A stretch of 63,318 bases of DNA from JALEFZ01 sp039817415 (GTDB lineage: Bacteria > Bacteroidota > Bacteroidia > J057), in the NCBI GenBank assembly GCA_039817415.1, contig JBCBVV010000039.1:1-63318 (forward strand). Reading direction: 5' to 3'. The notes beneath the pieces were generated by a model that was not told the origin of the DNA, did no database searches, and saw only the letters and a list, made by a program, of their open reading frames with translations. The position numbers and the translations under genes were made by a program. Position 1 is the stretch's first letter, and every line of letters begins with the position of its first letter. Positions 17,171 through 27,600 of the stretch are shown piece by piece.

Positions 17171-17209
17171 AAAGAGCGTCGTTCGAATCAGAACGACGCT
17201 CTTTTTTTA
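17171..17209 (+). terminator. Strong intrinsic terminator
   Basis: Perfect 14-bp stem AAAGAGCGTCGTTC / GAACGACGCTCTTT (17171-17184, 17191-17204), 6-nt loop, T-tract. Ends the TPR gene. Confidence 0.95.
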
Positions 17210-17496
17210 TGTTGAATGCTATGATGGAATATGTACAAGGCTATTCTGATCTGCGCTTTTATCTCTTTGGTAGATCCTGATAAGAGTATGTGAAGGAATG
17301 GAGAGTTGGCCTAAATAAGGAGATCTCGGAATGACTTATTGGATGTGAAGAATACAGTACGAACTCCGGTAATGATTGATGGATCATTTAGGAGGCTTCC
17401 TTTACCTACATATAGAGGAGGAGTTCAAGGGGAACACCAAAGGATAGGATAAGCTAAGACAACTGTGAACAAGAAGTATATATCTTAAACCGATTC
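17210..17496. other. Intergenic, nothing recognised
   Basis: Between the TPR-gene terminator and the end of the convergent SH3 lipoprotein gene. No open frame of note, repeat or hairpin was recognised. Confidence 0.5.
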
Positions 17497-18513
17497 TTAA
17501 TCAAGGTTTCTCATGGAAGTGTAATGGCCGTAAATCCAACCATCAGTCTCTTGGAATTGAACCTTGTACCAGAAGTCATACATCGCCCCAATTGAGTCTC
17601 TTTCACCAATCCCTAGTATGATACAAACTGCATCTTGGCTAAGCTCAAGTAACTGATTGTCCTTTACGATGTCTGGGGTAGATCGAAGGAGTGCGTTGTT
17701 TTCTACGACGAATAACTTTGCTCCTGGGCGAATCAGATCATCTTTCTGAGCTTCATTTTCAACTTGTTTGATCTTTTCCTGTACCGTGGCATATAGGGGA
17801 GATTTGTCGAACCCAGGCATTTCTAGGATTGCCTGTAGCCTTTCGAGTTTTTCTTCGGTAGACTTAGACTCATTGGCCTTGTAAAATAGAAGGGAGGCTT
17901 TCACATCTCTAGTTGAGGTACTAATGTGATCTGTTTCATAAATCCAGCCCTTCTTATACTTACGCTTTCCAGAAACATGCATCCAAGGGGAATTCTTGGT
18001 ACTTGTAGAGTCTTTGATGACGACAATGATGTTTCCTGGCTCCAAGACATCATCTCTCAAGGTCATGGGATCTGGCCTTCTATATAATTCAGTCTTATCC
18101 AGTACGACGGCAGGTATTCCTTCCTTTTCGAATAAATACGCTTGCGTCCACCCCTCGTTGCCATCTTTGAGCCTAACTTTTATGTAGTCCTTCTTTTCAT
18201 TTTCTACTCTGTAGGTAGAATCGAGGTATTCTACTCTTTCACCATAGCGAATGGTACAAATCCAATTTGGCTTTTTGTCCTTGGTGTAATACTTCTTACC
18301 CGGCTCATGGCGCAAGGAGGCGTAAGGAGTCCAAATACAAACTGCGGATTTCCCGATAGGAAGAGATTCCTTGGGAAGGTCGGAAAGAGGTTCTTGATTT
18401 TCTGGTGTATCTGTGGCAAGTCCCTGGTTACAGGAGCTAAAAAATACCATGACAAGACTGGCTAAAAGAATAGCAGTCAATTGAGTCCCGATCTTACGTA
18501 AATTTTTAGCCAT
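17497..18513 (-). CDS. SH3-domain lipoprotein
   Basis: 338 residues. Lipoprotein signal with lipobox FSSC (Cys28). Residues about 55-140 form a bacterial SH3-like domain (CIWTPYASLRHEPGKKYYTKDKK, ERVEYLDSTYRV, YIKVRLKDGNEGWTQAYLF). A second SH3-like unit follows (TELYRRPDP, NIIVVIKDS, WMHVSGKRKYKKGWIYE) and a third is near the C terminus (NALLRSTPDI, YKVQFQETDGWIYGHYT). Three SH3 repeats on a lipid anchor suggest binding to peptidoglycan or a cell-envelope partner. It stands alone, convergent with the TPR gene. Confidence 0.8.
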   Translation of the reverse strand: MAKNLRKIGTQLTAILLASLVMVFFSSCNQGLATDTPENQEPLSDLPKESLPIGKSAVCIWTPYASLRHEPGKKYYTKDKKPNWICTIRYGERVEYLDSTYRVENEKKDYIKVRLKDGNEGWTQAYLFEKEGIPAVVLDKTELYRRPDPMTLRDDVLEPGNIIVVIKDSTSTKNSPWMHVSGKRKYKKGWIYETDHISTSTRDVKASLLFYKANESKSTEEKLERLQAILEMPGFDKSPLYATVQEKIKQVENEAQKDDLIRPGAKLFVVENNALLRSTPDIVKDNQLLELSQDAVCIILGIGERDSIGAMYDFWYKVQFQETDGWIYGHYTSMRNLD

Positions 18514-18687
18514 ACAGCATCCATTTTGCCTTAAGGCAATTTAAATGTTCATTTAAAAATATCCAACCCGAAATGGCATACAAAACGCGTAATTCTTTTT
18601 ATATTTCATTCATTTACAGGAAAAAACGAAGTTATTGAGATAGATTTTTCAACTTCAGAAAAATAATTCAGGAAAGATCCAATTTTT

Positions 18688-19332
18688 ATGTCTCTTAGGA
18701 AGCTGGTTATCGTGGGTGCAGGTGGCTTTGCCAGAGAAGTATATCAACTGGCATCTTTGTGTAAAACCCCTGATGGATTAACTTTTCAACTTCCTGGATT
18801 CATTGCTCCCCTTAACGCAGGCCATCCTCATTTAAAGGCGCCTATTCTTGGAGATGATCAATGGGCTTTCCAGCAATCCGAAGAGACATTTTTTTGTCCA
18901 GCTACAGGATTTAGCCAAAGAAGGGCAAAGTGGGTAGAAATATATTCCCCCTTCTCTCAATATAAATCTGTCCAATTGATTCATCCCAAGGTTCAGCTCA
19001 ATTCAACTATTCGTATAGGAGAAGGAAGTATTATATGTGAAGGGGTGTGTATGACGACAGATATCCAATTGGGAAAATATTCTGTCATTAATTTGCAATC
19101 TACCATTGGTCATGACTGTATTTTTGATGATTTTGTGACCTTGCATCCAGGTGTCAGGGTGAGCGGTGATGTCCAAATTGGCAAAAGATCTGAAATAGGT
19201 ACCGGAGCTATCATCCTACCCGGCGTGAGGATTGGTTCTGATTGTGTAATTGGTGCTGGTGCAGTTGTCAATCGACATTGCGAAGATGGAAAAACCTATG
19301 TCGGTGTTCCAGCCAAAGAATTGAAGAAATAG
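18688..19332 (+). CDS. NeuD/PglD-like sugar O- or N-acyltransferase
   Basis: 214 residues. N-terminal Rossmann-like domain begins LVIVGAGGFAREVYQLA, then a left-handed beta helix of hexapeptide repeats (about residues 100-205: IRIGEGSIICEGVCMTTDIQLGKYSVINLQSTIGHDCIFDDFVTLHPGVRVSGDVQIGKRS is one continuous run of repeats). His in the TIGHDC turn is the probable catalytic base of this family. Substrate is an acetyl-CoA donor and an amino-sugar or sialic-acid-like acceptor. No other nonulosonate genes are adjacent. recG follows after 4 nt, so they are co-transcribed. Confidence 0.82.
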   Translation: MSLRKLVIVGAGGFAREVYQLASLCKTPDGLTFQLPGFIAPLNAGHPHLKAPILGDDQWAFQQSEETFFCPATGFSQRRAKWVEIYSPFSQYKSVQLIHPKVQLNSTIRIGEGSIICEGVCMTTDIQLGKYSVINLQSTIGHDCIFDDFVTLHPGVRVSGDVQIGKRSEIGTGAIILPGVRIGSDCVIGAGAVVNRHCEDGKTYVGVPAKELKK

Positions 19333-19336
19333 CTTT

Positions 19337-21436
19337 ATGCCAGATATTTGGGATAAGGACATCATGTATCTAAAAAAGGTAGGGCCCAAAAGAGCCGAAA
19401 TCCTTCATAAAGAATGTGGGATTCGGACCTACAGGGATCTACTCAACTATTTTCCACGGAAGTATGTGGACAGAAGCCATGTGGCGAAAATATCAGAACT
19501 CGCTGGCGAAGACACCTTCGTCACCCTTGTAGGGCGTATTTCTCGAACCTCTGTCATCAAAACCAAAAGAGGAAAGTCTATTCTCAACGCCACCTTTGCT
19601 GATCAAAGTGGAGAACTTGAACTTACATGGTTTCAGGGAGTAAAGTGGATTCAAAACAGCCTTCCGATAGGGGAGGAGGTCGCTATATTTGGCAAGGCTA
19701 CAGCCTACAAAGGGAGATGGCAAATTACCCATCCTGAGATTGATCGTCTTCGGGATGATGGACAGAAGACTGCTGCTCAAATCGTCCCACATTATCCCTC
19801 CGGTGAAAAATTGCAGCGAATGGGGCTGGATTCTAAGGGATTCCGGGCATTGACAAGAGGCTTATTGGAGGAAGCAGGATACGCCCTCAAAGAAAATTTA
19901 CCTCAGCATATGCTGTCAACCTACCAGTTGATGGGACGACCTGAGGCGCTGCGTTCCATTCACTTTCCTGAAAATTTTCAGGCTTTGATGGAGGCACAAA
20001 GGAGAGTGAAATTTGAGGAACTCTTCTATTTCCAGTTGCTACTCGCCAAGCGCAGGGACAAAAACAGAAGCCTCAACGCAGCCAATCCCTTTACGGAAGT
20101 AGGCTATCATTTTCTAGCCTTTTACAACAACCATCTACCTTTTGAGTTGACCGGAGCGCAGAAAAAAGTGCTAAAGGAAGTCCGGAAGGACTTGGGGAGG
20201 CCTATTCAAATGAATCGGTTGGTGCAGGGAGATGTTGGAGCTGGAAAAACCATGGTGGCCTTCATGACCATGCTGATAGCCAAAGACAACGGTTTCCAAA
20301 CCGCCATGATGGCACCCACGGCAATTCTGGCAGAGCAACATAAAACCAAGATTAGCAAAATGGCTTCCAAGGTAGGAATGACCATAGGATTCTTGGTTGG
20401 AGGGCAAAAAAAGGCGGAAAGGAGAGCAGAATTAGAAAGGATTGAAGCTGGGGAGGCAGATATTGTGATTGGGACACATGCGCTCATTGAGCCCACTGTC
20501 AAATTTAAAAATTTGGGTCTTGTCATCATTGATGAACAACACAAGTTCGGCGTGGTACAACGCGCAAAACTTTGGGCGAAGGGCAATCCTTTTCCCCACA
20601 ATATGATCATGACGGCTACCCCTATTCCCCGAACACTCGCCATGACAGCTTATGGAGATGTAGATGTCTCCGTCATTGACGAATTGCCTCCAGGTAGAAA
20701 ACCCATCAAAACCTTGGTGTACAAAGAGTCAAAAAGACTGGAAGTACTAGGCTTTATCCGATCTGAAATAGAGAAGGGCAGACAGGCATATGTGGTCTAT
20801 CCCTTGGTGGAGGAATCTGAAAAGCTAGACTTGTTGGCTGCGGAAAAGGGGTTTGAGTTGTTGGAACGATATTTCAAAGGCTTTCGAGTAGGGATTGTAC
20901 ATGGCAAAATGAAGCCAGATGACAAGGAGTTTGAAATGCAGCGTTTTGTGAAAAACGAGACCCAGTTGCTAGTTTCTACTACCGTTATTGAAGTTGGTGT
21001 CGACGTTCCCAATTCAACGATGATGCTCATCGAAAATGCAGAGCGATTTGGCTTGTCTCAATTACACCAATTAAGAGGAAGAGTCGGTCGAGGGCAATTT
21101 CAGTCCTATTGTATCCTGATGTCGGGCAAAAAGCTAAGTTCGGATGGCCGAAAACGCTTGAAGGCGATGTATGAAACGACAGATGGCTTTAAAATTTCCG
21201 AGATAGACTTAGAGTTGCGTGGTCCTGGAGACTATCTAGGAACGAGGCAATCTGGTTTGCCTCAATTTAGCCTTGCCAATATTGTGGAGGATCAAGACAT
21301 CCTAAAAGAAGCTAGACAGGCGGCATTTGAGATGGTGGAGATTGACCCCAATCTTGAAAAAGAAGAGCACCGAATGATGAAGGTCTATTATCAGCGGTTT
21401 TTGAAGTCGCAGGCGATGCTGGGCACAGTTGCCTGA
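19337..21436 (+). CDS. recG: ATP-dependent DNA helicase RecG
   Basis: 699 residues. Remodels stalled forks and Holliday junctions. N-terminal wedge (OB) domain at about 45-140, then helicase motif I GDVGAGKT (298-305), motif II DEQH (399-402), motif III TATPIPRTLA, and C-terminal motifs ending with the QLHQLRGRVGRG stretch (motif VI) and the RecG TRG region (GPGDYLGTRQSGLP). All motifs intact. A second ATG at residue 10 (MYLKKVGPKRA) is also plausible as start, since family members often begin near LKGVGPKRA. Confidence 0.97.
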   Translation: MPDIWDKDIMYLKKVGPKRAEILHKECGIRTYRDLLNYFPRKYVDRSHVAKISELAGEDTFVTLVGRISRTSVIKTKRGKSILNATFADQSGELELTWFQGVKWIQNSLPIGEEVAIFGKATAYKGRWQITHPEIDRLRDDGQKTAAQIVPHYPSGEKLQRMGLDSKGFRALTRGLLEEAGYALKENLPQHMLSTYQLMGRPEALRSIHFPENFQALMEAQRRVKFEELFYFQLLLAKRRDKNRSLNAANPFTEVGYHFLAFYNNHLPFELTGAQKKVLKEVRKDLGRPIQMNRLVQGDVGAGKTMVAFMTMLIAKDNGFQTAMMAPTAILAEQHKTKISKMASKVGMTIGFLVGGQKKAERRAELERIEAGEADIVIGTHALIEPTVKFKNLGLVIIDEQHKFGVVQRAKLWAKGNPFPHNMIMTATPIPRTLAMTAYGDVDVSVIDELPPGRKPIKTLVYKESKRLEVLGFIRSEIEKGRQAYVVYPLVEESEKLDLLAAEKGFELLERYFKGFRVGIVHGKMKPDDKEFEMQRFVKNETQLLVSTTVIEVGVDVPNSTMMLIENAERFGLSQLHQLRGRVGRGQFQSYCILMSGKKLSSDGRKRLKAMYETTDGFKISEIDLELRGPGDYLGTRQSGLPQFSLANIVEDQDILKEARQAAFEMVEIDPNLEKEEHRMMKVYYQRFLKSQAMLGTVA

Positions 21437-21625
21437 TATGTTGGGATGTCTTGATACTTTAGGCTGGTGGAGGTCAGTGCCTGGGTTGATAGAGCTTAAG
21501 CTTAATCCAAAAGGAACTATCTACAAAAAAGTATTCTGTTAGGATTGAATTCCTATGAGTATTTATAGCTCGTATTTTCGCATGTTGACTATCTCAATAA
21601 CAATCTATTTAACTTCTGCACAACC

Positions 21626-22372
21626 ATGAACAAGAAGACCTTTAGAATTATTATTCTTTGTACGCTGATAGGCATTCTTTCCAATACCTATACCTATGCT
21701 CAACAGATCGAACTAGCCTTTGAAATGCAATATGAAAAGCATCAGCCTAGGATGATTACAGACTTTACCAGTGAAAACATTAACAAAAAGATAAAAGAGC
21801 ATATACACACTTTTTGGGGGAAATCCACAGGTACCATTCCCTTTTCGAATTCTAGTGGAGACGTTGTTAGTGTGCAAGAAACTGGAACAGCCCTCAAGCA
21901 GGATGGTCAATTGATACCAGATTTTTATTTTAGGATAGCACCTAATAAAAGCTTCAAATTTGCTGGCTATGGCTGGATTCACTTGCTCCCCATTCTACGT
22001 GAAGATCCAGAAGCCTACAAGGTATTTCAACAAGGTAAGGCCGCTTTGAAATCAAAGGAACGACTCAGAACGATTGCCTTTTTTTCTTATGCCACTGTTT
22101 TTTTTCCGCTATGGTTAAATTTTGATCGGGTAAGCAAAGGAACCTGGGAAAGAAAAAACCTGAATCCCATTTTTATCAGCGTGGGAACCGGACTGACTTT
22201 CCAGATTTTGTCTCATACCATGCGGAAGGAACACAACCGCTTACTCGTAAAATCGGTTGAAGTCTACAACCTCAACCAAGCTCAAAGCTATCTACCTTCA
22301 AACGAAGGCTTTGAATGGGACCTAAATCTTTGTGTAAATCAACAGGGGCTAGGCATTCAATTTTCATTTTGA
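21626..22372 (+). CDS. Exported protein of unknown function
   Basis: 248 residues. Signal peptide with cleavage at TYAQ (residue about 25). One probable membrane segment near residues 146-165 (AFFSYATVFFPLWLNF) and a second less certain one (FISVGTGLTFQIL). No family recognised. The 190-nt gap from recG has no clear terminator, so the start of the unit is uncertain. Confidence 0.6.
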   Translation: MNKKTFRIIILCTLIGILSNTYTYAQQIELAFEMQYEKHQPRMITDFTSENINKKIKEHIHTFWGKSTGTIPFSNSSGDVVSVQETGTALKQDGQLIPDFYFRIAPNKSFKFAGYGWIHLLPILREDPEAYKVFQQGKAALKSKERLRTIAFFSYATVFFPLWLNFDRVSKGTWERKNLNPIFISVGTGLTFQILSHTMRKEHNRLLVKSVEVYNLNQAQSYLPSNEGFEWDLNLCVNQQGLGIQFSF

Positions 22373-22421
22373 TTACCTTTTAGGTGTTTTTTATATTTTT
22401 GACCACATTCATATTGTATGT

Positions 22422-22440
22422 GAAGGGCAAAGGGCCCTTC
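22422..22440 (+). terminator. Weak hairpin after the 21626-22372 gene
   Basis: GAAGGGC (22422-22428), 5-nt loop, GCCCTTC (22434-22440). No U-tract beyond a short CTTGTT, so termination is possible but not certain. Confidence 0.4.
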
Positions 22441-22549
22441 CTTGTTCGTGGTTCAACTCAAACCCACATCAAAAAATAAACTCATCCCTAATCGTCTTTT
22501 GATTCTTTTAGGTTAAAGGATAAGCGATGATTCACCACTACATAACCAA

Positions 22550-24568
22550 ATGACTGACCCGACCATTATACCCAAAACACATCCTGGAGGTACGCTCCTG
22601 ATCTTGGATGTGGAAGCTTCGCACTTCTCAGAGGTTCTGGATAGGATTTATCCCATTATCATAGAACAAGAAGGGGTAGAAGACAAAGCCCAGCAAGAAG
22701 AAATTTATCATTTGCTTCATGGTCGAGGGGATCAGGGGGCAGATATGATCCGAAATGGAGTAGCTGTATTCGATGATACCCTGGATATAAAGGGTATCAA
22801 CATTCAGGTGTTCATTCGGTTGGCTGAAGAGATCAGCGATGTCAAAGACCAAAATGACGTACCTGTACGATACATTTGGTTCCTAGCCTGTGATCAAAGA
22901 AGCCACCCGCATATGCCCAAGGCAATAAGGGTAGCCAACAAAATGGAATCAGAGCCCTACAAATCAGACTTCGCTTCTATGGGGAGCAAAGAAGATTTTG
23001 AAGGCTTAATGGATAAGTTGGCGCAGAAAGAGGATATGCATATTCCCCCCGAACTGCAGGCGACGGGAAAATTTGCAGGAGGAATAGTCAATGACATCAA
23101 GCGGAAAATCCCACATTATTGGAGTGATTTTCGAGATGGATTTTCCTCTAAATCCATTGCTTCGGTCTTCTTTCTTTATTTTGCCTGTTTGGCACCTGCC
23201 ATCGCCTTTGGGGGGTTGTTGGCTGAGAAAACCCACGGAGAAATCGGGGTGATGGAAATGATCCTAGCAACGGCGCTTTGTGGGACAATCTATGCCTTGG
23301 TATCTGGCCAGCCCTTAACCATTTTGGGAAGTACAGGTCCGGTCATCATCTTCATGGGCATCTTATTTACGGTTACTGAAAGTTATGGTCTGCCTTATTT
23401 ACCCACGCTGTCCTGGGTAGGGATTTGGACTATGGTCATCATGTTAATCCTGGCCTTAACAGATGCTTCCTCCTTGATACGGTATTTTACGCGATTTACG
23501 GATGAGACTTTTGCGGCATTGATTAGTTTGATATTTATCTACGAGGCAGTCATTGACATGGTCAAGGGCTTCACAGAAGATAAGCCCGTTGATGTCGCTC
23601 TCCTCACATTGATCCTGTCTATTGGAACCTTCTATATAGCAATGTCTTTGTCTCGCATGAGGTCAGGCGATTATTTGAGAAGGCAGGTGAGGGAGTTTTT
23701 AGCGGATTTTGGTCCTACGATTGCTATGGGAATCATGACCTTGATCGCCTTTTATATCTTTAGGGGTGAGGTTAATTATGAAACGCTGGAAGTCCCACAA
23801 GAATTCAAGCCTACAGCCGATAGAGCATGGTTGGTCAACCCATTAGAAGCTCCACAGTGGGTTTGGTTTGCCAGTATCATTCCAGCTTTCTTGGTGAGCA
23901 TCTTGCTATACCTTGACCAAAACATCACAGTTAGGTTGGTCAACAATCCCCAAAACAAGTTGAAGAAGGGTTCAGGCTATCATTTGGATTTGGCAGTAGT
24001 GGGTGGACTTGTTGGTTTGTGTTCTATGTTTGGTTTACCCTGGATGGTTGCTGCCACAGTAAGATCGCTCAACCATGTTCGCTCTTTAAATAAGCTGGAA
24101 ACAGTGAAAGGCAAAGAAGTGATTACAGGAACTATAGAGAATCGCCTCACTGCGCTTCTTGTTCACGTGGCCATTGGAGCTTCTTTGCTCATTCTCAATG
24201 TGCTACAGTTGATGCCTATGTCTGTCCTGTTTGGCTTATTCTTATTCATGGGGGTTGCTTCTATGAAAGGGAATCAGCTGTTCGAGCGTTTGCGTCTATG
24301 GTTTATGGACCCAGCCAGGTACCCTTCTACCCACTACTTAAGAGCTGTTCCTACCAGAGTAGTACATATGTTTACTGCTATTCAGGCGATCTGTTTGGCA
24401 GTTCTATGGGTAGTCAAGACAAGTATTATTGCCATTACATTCCCCTTGTTTATTGCCTTGCTCGTCCCTGTAAGGTTTGTTATGGATAGGTTTTTTGATG
24501 GCTATCATTTGGCGATGCTGGATGCAGAGGAACTACCGGAAGAAGAAGAATACCGAGAATCAGATTGA
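22550..24568 (+). CDS. SLC4-like bicarbonate/anion transporter
   Basis: 672 residues. Residues 1-170 are a cytoplasmic domain (HGRGDQGADMIRNGVAVFDDTL looks like a PTS EIIA-type fold, as in the band 3 cytoplasmic domain). From about 200 a membrane region of 12-14 helices begins, matching the HCO3-transport family: YFACLAPAIAFGGLLAEKT, the GQPLTILGSTGPV motif at the anion site, then RFTDETFAALISLIFIYEAV and the C-terminal RVVHMFTAIQAICLAVLWVVK. The two-domain layout is that of eukaryotic anion exchangers and NBC cotransporters. Cytoplasmic pH or inorganic-carbon handling is the likely role; ion coupling cannot be read from sequence. Confidence 0.9.
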   Translation: MTDPTIIPKTHPGGTLLILDVEASHFSEVLDRIYPIIIEQEGVEDKAQQEEIYHLLHGRGDQGADMIRNGVAVFDDTLDIKGINIQVFIRLAEEISDVKDQNDVPVRYIWFLACDQRSHPHMPKAIRVANKMESEPYKSDFASMGSKEDFEGLMDKLAQKEDMHIPPELQATGKFAGGIVNDIKRKIPHYWSDFRDGFSSKSIASVFFLYFACLAPAIAFGGLLAEKTHGEIGVMEMILATALCGTIYALVSGQPLTILGSTGPVIIFMGILFTVTESYGLPYLPTLSWVGIWTMVIMLILALTDASSLIRYFTRFTDETFAALISLIFIYEAVIDMVKGFTEDKPVDVALLTLILSIGTFYIAMSLSRMRSGDYLRRQVREFLADFGPTIAMGIMTLIAFYIFRGEVNYETLEVPQEFKPTADRAWLVNPLEAPQWVWFASIIPAFLVSILLYLDQNITVRLVNNPQNKLKKGSGYHLDLAVVGGLVGLCSMFGLPWMVAATVRSLNHVRSLNKLETVKGKEVITGTIENRLTALLVHVAIGASLLILNVLQLMPMSVLFGLFLFMGVASMKGNQLFERLRLWFMDPARYPSTHYLRAVPTRVVHMFTAIQAICLAVLWVVKTSIIAITFPLFIALLVPVRFVMDRFFDGYHLAMLDAEELPEEEEYRESD

Positions 24569-24590
24569 TCGGAGGATATGAATTATTAAT

Positions 24591-24625
24591 AAAAAAGAGG
24601 AGCCTTTCGAAACTCCTCTTTTTTT
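24591..24625. terminator. Bidirectional terminator
   Basis: AAAAAAGAGGAG (24591-24602), 10-nt loop, CTCCTCTTTTTT (24613-24624). It overlaps the stop codon region of the minus-strand fusion gene and serves the transporter. Confidence 0.85.
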
Positions 24626-27600
24626 ATACCTTCATCCCATCCTCCTTTAAAATTTGCCTTGTTCGGCTCAGCAACTCATCCGCATGGGACAGGTTAAAAA
24701 CCAAGGGAGGCTTGATTTTGATTACATTATGATCCGGACCATCTGTACTTAACAGTATCCCTAATTCTCTCATCCTGTTTGACAAATAGGAGGTTTGCTG
24801 GGCTAGAGGAGTAAGATGTTCATCGGTAAATTCCACCCCAAGAAAAAGGCCTTGTCCCCTGACATCGGCAATAATGGGAAACTCTTCTTGAAGACTTCTA
24901 AATTCCTGTTTGAGGTATTCCCCAACGATATAGGCATGTTTTTGAAGAGCCTCATCCTTGACAACTCTTAACACTTCCAATCCGATAGTGGCTGATACAG
25001 GATTTCCGCCAAAAGTATTGAAGTATTCCATGCCATTGTTAAAGGCATCTGCTACCTCTTCTGTACAAACAACCACGGCAAGCGGATGTCCATTCCCAAT
25101 AGGTTTACCAATGGTAACTATATCGGGTACAACCGCCTGTAATTCAAAGGCCCAGAAGTATTTGCCAACTCTGCCCACTCCTGTTTGAACTTCATCAGCA
25201 ATACATATGCCGCCTGCTGCCCGAACCTTTTGGTAAATCTCCTTGAGATATCCCTGTGGAGGTTCGATTTGTCCCCCACAACTGAGGATGCTTTCCCCAA
25301 TAAATCCAGCAGGATTTCTACCTTCTGCCATGATCTGCGTTATGGCCTCTTGAATATGTGAAGCATAGGCAGAAGCGCTCTCTTCCCCTCTATATTTTCC
25401 CCTAAATGGATCGGGTAGAGGAAGAAGTTGTGTATGGGCTGGTTTTCCTTTCCCCCCTTTTGAATCAAATTTATAGGAACTAACTCCAATGGTTTGTTCT
25501 GTATGACCATGGTAACCCAACTCGATGGCGATAAAGTCTTCCTGACCACTACAAGCCCTTGCCATTCTCATCGCCAAGTCATTGGCCTCTGATCCAGAAT
25601 TGACCACATGAACAACCGACAATTCCGAGGGTAGGGTAGACAAAAGTTCCTCAGAAAAATCCAATAAGGCAGGGTGGAGGTATCGCGTATTGGTATTCAA
25701 AACCCTCATTTGCCGCGCACCTGCCTCTACCACCCTTGGATGTTCATGTCCTACATGGGCCACATTATTGGCGGTATCCAAGTATCTTCTTCCATTTGAA
25801 TCGATTAGGTAGGCAGCCTGACCTCTCAAAATAGTCAATGGCTTTTGATAGGAAATCGACATACCTCTTCCCACGTATTTTTTTCGCCTACTAAGCAAAT
25901 TGGTAGAAGAAATAGAGCCGTCTGAGGCTAAGGCTGGAAGGTTGAAAAATAAGTTGGGATCAGGACAAAGCTCTTTCCAAATTCCGATTTCATCTGGAAA
26001 TCCTACACCAGGGAAATTGGCTTCATTCCCAAGCATATCCAGCATGATTTGAAAGTGTAAATGTGGGGTCCAATGACCATTCTCTTCATAATTTCCTAGC
26101 CAAGCAATGAGATCCCCTTTGCTTACTTCATCACCCTTTTGCCATAATTCGAGGCTTCTTTTACTCAGGTGTCCATAAAGAGAATAGAAGGGTATGCCAG
26201 TTTCTGTTTGATGCGCCAATATCAGGGTAGCCCCATAATCCTTGTGGAAATCATTAAAGGCTGTTGAATATACTTTCCCAGGCCAGATAGCGTGGACTGG
26301 TGTTTCAGCTGGCAACCAAAAATCTACCCCCAGATGAACAGTCCTATATTCGGGTCCATTGTTTCCCTCTTTTTCAAATGCTTTTGTGCTGTAGAAGGGT
26401 CTTGTTTCCAGGTAGCCACCTGCCACGATCTTTCCAGGATGTGCTTGTTGTAACTGCTGAATCTGAAAGCTCTTCCAATGATCATCTAAGTAAAGGGCCG
26501 AGTTTTGTAACCATGTACTGCCGATACTCATGTCTACAGCATGTACCTGTTCAGACTGAACAGTAGGGAACAAATCTCTTAGGCTGGTATCGTATTTTTC
26601 CGCCCACAACTTAAAGGTGTAGTAGTGGGGATGTGCATCAAAGCCACAAGCATTTCTAAAACTGTAGCTTACATAATCAGGATGTAAATTCCGCCAAGTA
26701 TGAAGAAGCTCTAAAGCAGGTTTAGCGGATACAAGTAGGTACTCATTTTCAGGATCAGCTTTTTGGTTAAGGGTGGATTTGGTAAGGCTTACCGCCAGTC
26801 GCATCCCTATTAGGCTGTATAAAAGTGGGATTTCGCCTTCTTCAAGTGGGAATTTCTCGTGATATCCCTTGACCACCTCAACCGCTGCTCTAAGAGGGTC
26901 TGCTTTTCCCATCATGGCATAAGCTAGGGTAATTGCTACATTGTTGATGAGCTGAGAATAGACAGCATCTCCAAAGTCAATGATACCCTTGAGATAAAGA
27001 CTGCCATAATTTCCCCCAACAATCAGGTTGTTGTCATTTCCATCATTATGAATGACTCCTTTTCTTAATTTTTCGTATTTATCCCATTGATTTCGATATA
27101 AATCAAGGAAGAAAGTGATAGCCTCCCCTTCGCTTTCCTCAAAAATTTCAAGTTCAGATTCAATCCAGTCAGCTCTTGCTAGATCCCATTCCATGTACCT
27201 ATGGGAATAAGGATGAGTAAATCCAGAAAGGGCTTCGGCTAATTCACCACTTTTATATCCAAGGTCTATTAAAAGTGAAGCAGAAATAGGATGGATCTCT
27301 GACCAAAGTTTACCTTCAACCCAGGTGTAAAGTTGTATTTTCCAGTTGATCCCTGCTTCATCTACGATAGTTGAAGTGGCATTTCCACTAAAATTGTCGA
27401 TGACGCTGGCCAACTCTACGGTCAATTCCTTTTCGGCTAGGTACCTATGAATATGTTCATGAAAATCTATACGATCCTGGCTGGATTCAGCATGGAAAAT
27501 CTTGAGTAAAAAATCCCCTTGATCAGATTGGACGAAAGCATTTAGGTCGTATTCTCCATGCAGAAAGTGGACCTCAGCTTCCATTTTATACAAGTGAAAG

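Noticed and set aside
18142..18465. 107-codon open frame antisense to the SH3 lipoprotein
   Set aside because: Opposite-strand shadow of a gene with signal peptide and SH3 repeats.
20206..20643. 145-codon open frame antisense to recG
   Set aside because: Overlaps the helicase core of recG on the other strand; no motif and no independent signals.
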